From contig NZ_AP026802.1 of the NCBI RefSeq assembly GCF_033095985.1, forward strand, positions 1,302,001 to 1,366,000: 64,000 nt of DNA, given 5' to 3'. Position numbers and translations under genes: made by a program. The stretch's first letter is position 1; every line of letters begins with the position of its first letter. Under the pieces are notes generated by a model. The model did no database searches, was not told where the DNA came from, and saw only the letters and a program-made list of their open reading frames with translations. Source of the DNA: Xylocopilactobacillus apicola (GTDB lineage: Bacteria > Bacillota > Bacilli > Lactobacillales > Lactobacillaceae). This document shows, piece after piece, positions 29,926-37,027 of this stretch.

Positions 29926-30876
29926 TTAAAAATCATGAATCATAACGCCTTTAACCGTCTCACTCAAAGACAGATTATCAGCAGTAATCCTAACTTTGGC
30001 TGCAGTCAAAAGCGCAAAGGTCTGGGCAAAAATAACGTAAGGAAGCGCTAAATAGCCATCCAGCAAATTCAATAAATCAGTAATTAAAGCAAAATCCCTC
30101 TGTAAATTTTGCTTGATCAGATTCCGTACCAATCCTGCAGCTATTTTAGCTCCTGCCATTTCTTTTAAAATGTCCAGATCATACTTTTGAGTGTACGCAT
30201 TATGCGGCAGAAAATCAAACATAATTATGTATTTATTCGAGTTTTTCTTAGAACTATATCAAAATTATATCGAAAAAATGTAGCGATCTTTCCTGCCGTT
30301 AATTCCAAAATTTTTAGTTGGGCCTCATGCGTTTAACCAGAAAGTGCACCGGAGCTGAGATAGCAAACGCGGTTATAATCCAGACTACCATTGCCTGAAT
30401 GATTGTCCTCTTTAAATGAAACTCCCAAATTTAAAATATTCAATAAAATTATACAACGAAAACATTCGGCCATTGCAAAACCTAGATCTTCTGAGCGAGC
30501 TGGCTGAAGCAGCAAGAAACTTTTTGCTGCCACAGTTAATTATCCTGTCGGGGCTTTAATAGATATTTTTCGCAAACATTAACTGCAGCAATGCTTTCCC
30601 ACTTCGGGCCAATGAGACCATGATTGACAAACGATCTGGATTTAAAAAACTTTCTGGTGCTAAAACAAAGGAACAACAGTATCTCCGACATACACCGAGG
30701 AGCCCGCACCAGTAAAAATTACTTTAAAGGGCAAACTATCTTTTTGAATTTAATCAGATTTCTTTTTTTAATAGATCCCATGTCTCTTGCCATAACTCTG
30801 GTTCTTGTTGAATTTCTCACGTGGTAATGGCTGCACCCTGTTCATTTGTTTTAAAAAGCATATTTTCTGCCATCAT
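29926..30876 (-). pseudogene. agaS: decayed AgaS-type (SIS domain) aminosugar-phosphate isomerase/deaminase gene
   Basis: The remnant starts at ATG 30876 or 30873 (MAENMLFKTNEQGAAITT), continues after a TGA stop with EIQQEPELWQETWDLLKK, then in another frame VIFTGAGSSVYVGDTVVPLF, the phosphosugar-binding motif of AgaS, ended by a TAG. Further fragments are SLARSGKSIAAV, FLLLQPARSEDLGFAMAECF, RVCYLSSGALSG, EAQLKILELTAGKIATFF and, at the end, YTQKYDLDILKEMAGAKIA and DGYLALPYVIFAQTFALL. Each matches the same family in the correct order. About 200 bp are lost and there are several stops and frameshifts. The intact gene would convert galactosamine 6-phosphate (or a tagatose/ketose phosphate) after NagA. 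Confidence 0.9.
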
Positions 30877-31028
30877 TATTTTTCTTTAGGTTGCTCCGTC
30901 TTATAAGAAAAATACACCGGATTAGAAACAGAAAAGGGTCACCTTCTTTCTTGCCCCTTTTTTACTAAGAGCTTTAGCCGATCAAGATTGGCGAACTGTC
31001 GCCAACTCAATCTTAAAAAGATCGTTAA

Positions 31029-31411
31029 TCAAATATTTTCTCTAAGATCACTGATCGTTAAATCTGGTAATCTATCAAACGGCAAAAAACCGACTCCGTA
31101 TATTGCTGGTTGCGATTTAACAAATCGAAGCCGTCTGATCTGCCAATAATCTCCAACAACTCCGTCAACATCTATATTTTTCTTAATCAAAGAAATAATG
31201 AGGACAACTTTATGGAGGCCTAGATTTGCTATGTGGTCAATCAATAGGATAGGGCAAATCCCTTTTCTGTGAAGGCGATAAATTAATCTATTGCCTCCAA
31301 TTTTATCAACGCATGATCAATATCCGAATCTGTCACACCAAACTTATTCGTTAATTCGGCCCATGCAGGCAATGGCTCATCCGGTTTCTTAATTGTAATC
31401 TGGCTCCGCAA
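31029..31411 (-). pseudogene. decayed GntR-family regulator with UTRA domain
   Basis: The N-terminal part reads, from TTG 31411, LRSQITIKKPDEPLPAWAEL then TNKFGVTDSDIDHALIKLE, a GntR winged helix-turn-helix. One frameshift near 31290 is needed to continue with GNRLIYRLHRKG and then DYWQIRRLRFVKSQPAIYG followed by VGFLPFDRLPDLTISDL, a typical UTRA effector-binding start. The protein stops early and lacks the last third of UTRA. Its position before agaS and nagA fits a former NagR/AgaR-type repressor of the amino-sugar genes. The 150 bp between this and agaS contain an imperfect inverted repeat (about 30984-31014) and nothing else I can name. Confidence 0.75.
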
Positions 31412-31486
31412 ATAGATGAGCCTTGCTCTCGTTTTCGATCAAAATGATATAAATTGTATATAATTACTATTGTGATGCCATATTGT

Positions 31487-31518
31487 AAAAAAAAGACCAA
31501 TCATTCGATTAGTCTTAA
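31487..31518 (-). terminator. Rho-independent terminator of the PPOX gene
   Basis: On the minus strand AAGACTAATC (31507-31516) pairs with GATTGGTCTT (31493-31502), one mismatch, followed by eight T. Confidence 0.85.
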
Positions 31519-31525
31519 TTGGTTA

Positions 31526-31924
31526 CTACTCAACCGGTTCTCCTGCTTTTGGGCCAGCATCTAAATAAAAAATCCGTTCGATTTTTATTACTACAGCAGC
31601 TACAGGATGAGGCAAATGATTGCCAGCAGCGAATTCCTCTGCATCTTTAAAGATTTGATCGTCTTGATGAATTTCAGCAATTCCTTCAAAGCGAAAACCT
31701 TTGTACGCGTCATGGTCAACTACTGCAACTGCCACTTTCGGATTAGTCTGTACGTTTTTCCATGCTTGTTTGCCCGTATGTTCGTCATAAAGTAAATGTT
31801 GGTCGTCCAGAATACGCATTGAACCTTTGGGACCAATTTGAGGATTATTATCTCCATCAGTCGTCGACAAAAAGCTCAATTGATTTTTCAGCATTTCTTT
31901 CATGTCGGAAGTTAGTTTATTCAT
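31526..31924 (-). CDS. pyridoxamine 5'-phosphate oxidase-family (FMN-binding split barrel) protein
   Basis: The 132-residue protein has the small split-barrel pattern: LSFLSTTDGDNNPQIGPKGSM at the start, LLYDEHTGKQAWKNVQTNPKVAVAVVD in the middle and FRFEGIAEIHQDD later. Such proteins bind FMN or related flavins; the substrate is usually unknown and true PdxH function is unlikely at this length. It has a good ribosome site (AGGAGGT) and its own terminator, so it is a single-gene unit. Confidence 0.85.
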   Translation of the reverse strand: MNKLTSDMKEMLKNQLSFLSTTDGDNNPQIGPKGSMRILDDQHLLYDEHTGKQAWKNVQTNPKVAVAVVDHDAYKGFRFEGIAEIHQDDQIFKDAEEFAAGNHLPHPVAAVVIKIERIFYLDAGPKAGEPVE

Positions 31925-32036
31925 TTTTAATACCTCCTACTTCTGGTTCCATTCTACAACTTATCGAACAAAAATAAAACTCATAAAACTGTTTTCACAG
32001 AATTATGAGCTCTTCAACGGATCATATCGGCTATCG

Positions 32037-32570
32037 TCACTTCTGAAGCAGTTCCATATAGCGTCCATACCAAATATCAATAAATTCTTTGGAAAAAGGT
32101 CCCAATTGATGGTTAATCCAATACACTAAGACATTGACATTATATTTCAAAATTTCATCGATTGTTGCTGAATAATGCCACTTTCTTCTATTTTCCTCAT
32201 ATTCATCTAGATCGAGCAACCTTTTATCACCGTTTGCGAAAACCTTAACATCTAGATCGTAATCAATATATTTGAGTGCTTCTTGATCAATCAGATACGG
32301 CGAAGCCAAATTACAATAATATACGACCCCAGTTTCTCTAATCATCGCAATCACATTAAACCAATAATGTTTATGAAAATAAACGATCGCCGGTTCACGC
32401 GTAATCCAACGATGTTGATCAGATTCGGTCACCAAGGTACGGTTATTGCCACCAATGAGAATGTCTTCGCTAACTTTAAGAACCATTGACTCTTTCCAGG
32501 TTCGATGCAAACTTCCATTATGCTTAAAACTTTGGATAGCGATATAATCACCTTCTTTGGGTAATACCAT
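32037..32570 (-). CDS. DUF402 nucleoside tri-/diphosphate phosphatase (YgaC/UPF0374 type)
   Basis: The protein starts [20 protein letters not shown] and continues LHRTW, the family N-terminus, so I prefer ATG 32570 to the upstream TTG at 32579. [35 protein letters not shown] and the aspartates there form the metal-binding active site known from Staphylococcus members, which hydrolyse nucleoside tri- and diphosphates. Length is about 177 residues, normal. It stands alone between single genes; the real cellular role is unclear. Confidence 0.88.
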   Translation of the reverse strand: MVLPKEGDYIAIQSFKHNGSLHRTWKESMVLKVSEDILIGGNNRTLVTESDQHRWITREPAIVYFHKHYWFNVIAMIRETGVVYYCNLASPYLIDQEALKYIDYDLDVKVFANGDKRLLDLDEYEENRRKWHYSATIDEILKYNVNVLVYWINHQLGPFSKEFIDIWYGRYMELLQK

Positions 32571-32643
32571 TGAACGCAACCCACACTTTCAAGCTTTAAT
32601 CCTAGCAAATTATATCATACTTATGATCGAAAAATCTGAACTT

Positions 32644-33096
32644 CTATCTAGCATTCAAAACTAAATCGATGTGCGAAATGCCATCTTCTAAATAAACCTC
32701 AGAAACTGGCCTAAATCCAAAACTTTGATAAAAATCCTGCAAATAACTTTGAGCTGCAATTTGGATTGGTTTCTTGGGATTAATCCGCTCGATCTCCTTT
32801 AAGACTGCCTCAATCAAAGCAACGGCTAAGTGTTGCCTGCGATATTCTTTAACCACCAAGACTCGACCAAAACTGATAAAATTCGGATCATCATGAGGAA
32901 CAATGCGAGAATATGCTGCCATTTGGCCATTTTTTGTCAAAATAACGTGCTCGGCGACAGAATCCTTATGATCAACTTCCTGATAAGGACATTGCTGTTC
33001 AACCACAAACACTTTAATCCGTTCGTTTAATATTTCCAGCATTTGTTCAGCTGTTAATTCTTGTGTCCTTTTGATTTCGATCTTGATTTCTTTCAT
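32644..33096 (-). CDS. GNAT acetyltransferase, ElaA-like
   Basis: The 150-residue protein has the GNAT acetyl-CoA-binding region FGRVLVVKEYRRQHLAVALIEAVL and the ElaA-type start LNERIKVFVVEQQCPYQEVD. FYQSFGFRPVSEVYLEDGISHIDL at the end is also typical of that family. The acceptor substrate is not known. Its start directly follows the stop of the SGNH hydrolase gene, so the two are likely co-transcribed. Confidence 0.87.
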   Translation of the reverse strand: MKEIKIEIKRTQELTAEQMLEILNERIKVFVVEQQCPYQEVDHKDSVAEHVILTKNGQMAAYSRIVPHDDPNFISFGRVLVVKEYRRQHLAVALIEAVLKEIERINPKKPIQIAAQSYLQDFYQSFGFRPVSEVYLEDGISHIDLVLNAR

Positions 33097-34134
33097 TTAT
33101 TTAAATCTCATTGCATCAGTTTGGGACAAATAAACGTAAGAAGGATTTTTCGCCTTCTTAAAATCACTTTCACTCTGGTAAACCGTGACAATATACTTCC
33201 CGTTATATTCAAGATTATTTGAACAAAACATTTTCTTTTCTTCATTAATTAAAGTGGCTTGGTCATGATCCTTAACTAAGGCGTCATAAGCAGATTGATA
33301 CATATATGCTCCGCTTTTGATCTTGATGTCACGTCGCATTTTGATCGTGTTGCCCGCAGTAAACCAATTAATCATCGCACCAGACATTTTTTTAAACATT
33401 AGATCACTTGGATGAGTCAAGCCGTCGCCAAAATCTTCTTCCCGCACATGATTAAATTCCTCGGTCGACTTGCGAGGATCAAAATAATAAACATCATTTT
33501 GTTGATAGACTTCTGCCAAAATATCTGCAACTCGGTTTAAAGTATAGCCTGTTTCCGTAATTTTTGAATGGTAGTCGCTCTTTTTCTTATCTGGTTCAGC
33601 TGCCAAGCCATCCCACGGCAAAATTCCATAAATTCGAGCGTTTTTGTTAATTTTCTTGATTTCTTCAAGATCATTAGTCAAATTTGTTTTGAGCTGATAA
33701 TCGTGCATATTCGGGATCACAGTATCATTTCGTCCTGCCGCAATGATTACAATATCAGCTTTTTTAACATCTTTTTCATACTTTTGGATCGCATACAAAA
33801 TATTTTGCCACGAGTAGCCAAAACCATGATTAACCATGATCCCAGAGCCTGGAATTGAACGATTGATTACCTTTTTGGCACCAAGATAATTCATCGAGCT
33901 TGGCAAATAACTATATTCACTAATCGTATTTCGGCGGGTCTCCCCGTAAGAAACTGAATCGCCAAAAATAACCACGGTTTGATTACGCATCGGGTTAACG
34001 CTGGTTTTTTCGTAGGTGCGAAGGGGGCGATGAAAATGCGCAGTAACTGTTACGGCAAAAATGAGCAAAAAGCTGCAAAGCAAAATTCTTGTAGCTAGCT
34101 GGAAAATAACAAATAATCCGCCTTTTTTCTTCAT
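33097..34134 (-). CDS. SGNH/GDSL-family hydrolase, membrane-anchored
   Basis: The start at ATG 34134 is supported by AGGAGG six bases before it; an earlier in-frame start at 34161 has none. The protein (345 residues) begins with basic residues and a hydrophobic helix (ILLCSFLLIFAVTVTAHF), so it is exported or anchored. The SGNH blocks are visible: VVIFGDSVSYGE with the nucleophile Ser, SIPGSGIM, IIAAGRNDT, and GDGLTHPS with the Asp-His pair. Such enzymes are esterases or acetylhydrolases acting on cell-wall or surface glycans. The acetyltransferase gene follows immediately. Confidence 0.87.
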   Translation of the reverse strand: MKKKGGLFVIFQLATRILLCSFLLIFAVTVTAHFHRPLRTYEKTSVNPMRNQTVVIFGDSVSYGETRRNTISEYSYLPSSMNYLGAKKVINRSIPGSGIMVNHGFGYSWQNILYAIQKYEKDVKKADIVIIAAGRNDTVIPNMHDYQLKTNLTNDLEEIKKINKNARIYGILPWDGLAAEPDKKKSDYHSKITETGYTLNRVADILAEVYQQNDVYYFDPRKSTEEFNHVREEDFGDGLTHPSDLMFKKMSGAMINWFTAGNTIKMRRDIKIKSGAYMYQSAYDALVKDHDQATLINEEKKMFCSNNLEYNGKYIVTVYQSESDFKKAKNPSYVYLSQTDAMRFK

Positions 34135-34203
34135 AGTCCCTCCTATTCTATTTATTATCACCTTTTTTCAAAAAATGGTTGATCAACATTTCAATAAAAA
34201 TAA

Positions 34204-34992
34204 TTAAAAGCTGCAACGATCTAAAAAAGAATTGATCAGTTCGCTTCGATAACCTCGTCGATATAAAGTTTGCTTAATTTTCTGTTTTCTTTCAAATGAA
34301 GGTAGCTTCTCATATTTTTGAATCAGGCGGGTTCCTTCTTTCTCAATGGCGACATCTTCCTCATTACTCAGTGCACTCAAATCAAATTCGCTACTAATTT
34401 GATTAATTAAATCTAGATTGTAACCCCAGCGAACTAACTTGAGCTTTTCTTTTTCAATAAATTTGCTGAGCGAACCTGTCAATTTTTTATTTTCAATCGT
34501 TTTAGCAAAATCACGACGAATTTTTTCTTCTTGCAAATTCTCGCTAAAATCAAGCAGCACGGTTTCAATCAAATCCGTCGGCAGCATTTTTTGTTGCATC
34601 TTCTGTTTAATTACTTTGGGACCGTAATGCGTAGTCTTAATCAACTCTTTTAAATAAAGTTCAGCAAAAAGTTGATCATTTAAGAAATTTTGCGCGCTCA
34701 GTCTATCAATTACTTCATCTATTGTAGAAAGAGAAATTTTGTTTTGCTTTAAAAGCTGCCGAATTTCTCCCGTCGATCTCATTGAATAGCTTAATTTATT
34801 AAGTGCTAAATTGTAGGCCTCCGAATTTTTTTGCTGGGCTGAAATCTTTTCAACAACTGAATTGGAAATCTCTCTTCCTTTAATCAGCTGAAACTCAATC
34901 AAAAGGTCATCATTAACCGTCAAAAAAAAATGATCATCTAAATAGAGATCATATTTTTTCTGATTTTGAACGATTTTGGTGATCATAGGCAT
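34204..34992 (-). CDS. recX: regulatory protein RecX
   Basis: RecX modulates RecA filaments. The 262-residue protein has the helical RecX repeats with LNKLSYSMRSTGEIRQLLKQ, VIDRLSAQNFLNDQLFAELYLKE, KVIKQKMQQKMLPTDLIE and a last repeat IKQTLYRRGYRSELINSFL. The N-terminal part (TKIVQNQKKYDLYLDDHFFLTV) is the extra beta-domain common in lactobacilli and bacilli. Start and stop of the upstream small membrane gene overlap as TAATG, which indicates translational coupling. Confidence 0.93.
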   Translation of the reverse strand: MPMITKIVQNQKKYDLYLDDHFFLTVNDDLLIEFQLIKGREISNSVVEKISAQQKNSEAYNLALNKLSYSMRSTGEIRQLLKQNKISLSTIDEVIDRLSAQNFLNDQLFAELYLKELIKTTHYGPKVIKQKMQQKMLPTDLIETVLLDFSENLQEEKIRRDFAKTIENKKLTGSLSKFIEKEKLKLVRWGYNLDLINQISSEFDLSALSNEEDVAIEKEGTRLIQKYEKLPSFERKQKIKQTLYRRGYRSELINSFLDRCSF

Positions 34993-35276
34993 TAAATTTT
35001 ACCCATTGATTGGAGAAAATAAAGAACCAAAGCAATCACGTCTAGCGCAGCCGCCAGATAAAGATTGTAGCTGTCAATTTTTTTCAGATCATCACGTTCC
35101 AGATTGTACAATGAAACTGTTGAAGCTAAAATCATCACTAAAATCGGCATGTAAACATTCTTGTGTAAATTAAAACCAATGATGATAAAAATCACACATA
35201 ATCCGACAACCAGCCACGAAAGCATTTTGATCAAGCTACTATTAGATTTTGAAATTTTTTTGTTTTTTTCAGTCAT
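34992..35276 (-). CDS. small membrane protein of unknown function (94 aa), upstream of recX
   Basis: I recognise no named family. Three hydrophobic segments are visible: LSWLVVGLCVIFIIIGFNL, MPILVMILASTVSLYNL and LYLAAALDVIALVLYFL, with a basic N-terminus (MTEKNKKISKSN) and an acidic-basic loop (ERDDLKKIDSY). The stop codon overlaps the recX start (TAATG). The function may have nothing to do with recombination; coupling only shows joint expression. Confidence 0.75.
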   Translation of the reverse strand: MTEKNKKISKSNSSLIKMLSWLVVGLCVIFIIIGFNLHKNVYMPILVMILASTVSLYNLERDDLKKIDSYNLYLAAALDVIALVLYFLQSMGKI

Positions 35277-35361
35277 AAAAACCCTCTATTTGTTATATAT
35301 TTAAATCATAGCATTTATTATGCTGAATTTTAATCATTACTAAAAAGAAAGAAGTAAAAAT

Positions 35362-35835
35362 ATGAAAATTTATTTTGCAAATGCCCTATTTACCGTGGCG
35401 GAACAAAATTTTAATGCTGAGCTCGCACAAAAAATTCGCTCAATTGATCCTAAAATCGATCTTTATTTGCCCCAAGAAAATCAAAGTATTAATGATAAAA
35501 ATCTTTACGCCGATTCGAAAATGATCGCTTTGGGCGATACAGAAAACTTAACAAAGAGCGATTTAGTAGTCGCAATTCTTGACGGTGTGATTACTGATCC
35601 AGGAGTTGCAGCTGAAATCGGGGTCGCTTATGCCAACAAGATCCCGATTGTCGCACTTTATAGCGATTCTCGCCAATTAGGAGGCGCTAATCAGCAAAAA
35701 GTTGAAGCGTTAAATGAAATTGCTGAAAACCAATTTTTCTATGTAAACTTGTATGTCATTGGATTGATCAAATTAAACGGCACTGTAGTCCGCAACGAAG
35801 CTGATTTGTTGCAGGAAATTAAACAAAAAATTTAA
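35362..35835 (+). CDS. ntd: nucleoside 2-deoxyribosyltransferase
   Basis: This enzyme moves deoxyribose between purine and pyrimidine bases, a salvage activity typical of lactobacilli. MKIYFANALFTVAEQ carries the substrate-binding Tyr region, LVVAILDG the Asp, and DPGVAAEIGVAYANKIP the catalytic Glu. The 157-residue length fits. It has a GAAAGAAG ribosome site and forms a short transcription unit of its own. Confidence 0.93.
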   Translation: MKIYFANALFTVAEQNFNAELAQKIRSIDPKIDLYLPQENQSINDKNLYADSKMIALGDTENLTKSDLVVAILDGVITDPGVAAEIGVAYANKIPIVALYSDSRQLGGANQQKVEALNEIAENQFFYVNLYVIGLIKLNGTVVRNEADLLQEIKQKI

Positions 35836-35892
35836 ATGTTACAACATTTCAACGGTGTTACACAGCTCTAAGTTAGATTACAAAAAGTTTTC

Positions 35893-35936
35893 GGTCTATC
35901 GTTTTTGATTGTTTTTAGGTAGACCTCGTTATAACC
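35893..35936 (+). promoter_or_regulatory. inverted repeat and -10 box upstream of the SLAP-3D gene
   Basis: GGTCTATC (35893-35900) and GGTAGACC (35918-35925) form an imperfect inverted repeat, followed by TATAAC at 35930-35935 as a likely -10. This could be an operator or the 5' edge of a structured promoter. Confidence 0.4.
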
Positions 35937-35971
35937 TATTCATGTTGAAAATGACAACAAAGGAGAAATCT

Positions 35972-36823
35972 TTGAAGGTTAACAAAACAATTATTTCATT
36001 AATCGCGCTAATGTCGGTCTCAGGTGTTAGTGCAACAACAATGACAGCATCTGAGACTAAGGTCCAGGCAGCTGTTGATCCAAACTATATCGACTATTCG
36101 GAACAAAGTGGTACTTTTTATGTAAATCTTCCTGGCTACTCAATTGCAGTTTACGAAGCACCAGCTAATTTACCAAAACCCACCGGTCAGTATTTAAAAC
36201 ATGGAACAGCTTGGAAAGTTTCCAAGCAAGCTTTAGTAAATGGTAAATGGTATTACGAAGTTGGAAAGAATCAATGGGTTCAGGCTGCTTACATGACTAG
36301 AACTCAACCAGATATTAATGCGATTTCTGGTTTGAGCGGTGCAATGTACGTTAACTACCAAAACGCATCGATTGCAGTTTATGAAGCACCAGCTAATTTA
36401 CCAAAGTTAACTGGTCAATATATCCAACATGGAACAGCTTGGAAAGTTTTCCAAGAAGCAACAACGACTAACGGCAAGCATTTTATCAAAATTGGTGAAA
36501 ATCAATGGGTGCAAGGTGACTACATGAGTTGGGAACAACCAGTAGTTCAATCTCCTGCTAGAACAATGGTCGCAACTGCTTATGATCCACGAGTTCTTGG
36601 AAATTATACTTTCGGTTATGACACCGTTGCTGCTAACTTAAGTGTTTTCCCACGTGGCACAAAATTGCAAATCACTTTCCAAGATGGCACAACTAAGAAT
36701 TATGTAGTCCGTGACACAGGTGGATTTGCTTACAATAACCCTAATCAGCTTGATATTGCGATGCCAAATTCACAAGCACTACAATTTGGTCGTCAGACAA
36801 TTACTGTAAGAGTTATCTCTTAA
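35972..36823 (+). CDS. secreted cell-wall protein with two SLAP repeats and a C-terminal 3D domain
   Basis: I start at TTG 35972, after AAAGGAGA, giving 283 residues with a signal peptide (KVNKTIISLIALMSVSGVSA, cleavage near KVQA-AVDP). Two SLAP-type repeats of about 70 residues follow, each with IAVYEAPANLPK, HGTAWKV and NQWVQ; these attach S-layer and related proteins to the wall. The C-terminal 80 residues are a 3D domain as in lytic-transglycosylase-like proteins: TAYDPRVLGNY, VFPRGTKLQI, VRDTGGFAYNN, QLDIAMP with the three aspartates. A strong terminator follows. The likely role is peptidoglycan remodelling at the surface. Confidence 0.85.
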   Translation: MKVNKTIISLIALMSVSGVSATTMTASETKVQAAVDPNYIDYSEQSGTFYVNLPGYSIAVYEAPANLPKPTGQYLKHGTAWKVSKQALVNGKWYYEVGKNQWVQAAYMTRTQPDINAISGLSGAMYVNYQNASIAVYEAPANLPKLTGQYIQHGTAWKVFQEATTTNGKHFIKIGENQWVQGDYMSWEQPVVQSPARTMVATAYDPRVLGNYTFGYDTVAANLSVFPRGTKLQITFQDGTTKNYVVRDTGGFAYNNPNQLDIAMPNSQALQFGRQTITVRVIS

Positions 36824-36832
36824 TAAAAATTA

Positions 36833-36862
36833 GACCAACATCTTTGGGTGTTGGTTTTTTAT
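36833..36862 (+). terminator. Rho-independent terminator of the SLAP-3D gene
   Basis: GACCAACA pairs with TGTTGGTT around CTTTGGG (about 36833-36856), followed by six T. Confidence 0.85.
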
Positions 36863-36866
36863 TGCA

Positions 36867-37024
36867 AAAAAGAGGCTGTGACATAAGTTACAAAAATCGG
36901 TCATCCACGCGATTATAATCTAAGTTTAAAGAAAAACGCTGATGAAAAAACGAGATCAGGAACAATTTCGATTTCATCAGCGTTATTTTATTTTTGAGAG
37001 ACAGTTATGTCACAGCCTCTTTTT
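36867..37024. mobile_element. 158-bp palindromic MITE-like element
   Basis: Perfect 20-bp terminal inverted repeats, AAAAAGAGGCTGTGACATAA (36867-36886) and its complement (37005-37024), flank a core with an inner 13-bp perfect inverted repeat AACGCTGATGAAA / TTTCATCAGCGTT (36935-36947, 36972-36984). The ends resemble those of insertion-sequence families common in lactobacilli and streptococci, but no transposase is present. The whole lies between two converging genes and ends three bases before the scrA stop codon, so it may also act as a transcription stop. Confidence 0.65.
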
Positions 37025-37027
37025 ATT

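Noticed and set aside
29926-30222. Independent 98-residue protein
   Set aside because: The sequence is the C-terminal end of AgaS, so I list it as part of the pseudogene.
30624-30827. Plus-strand 67-codon frame in the agaS region
   Set aside because: It lies opposite ordered AgaS fragments and has no family match that I can see.
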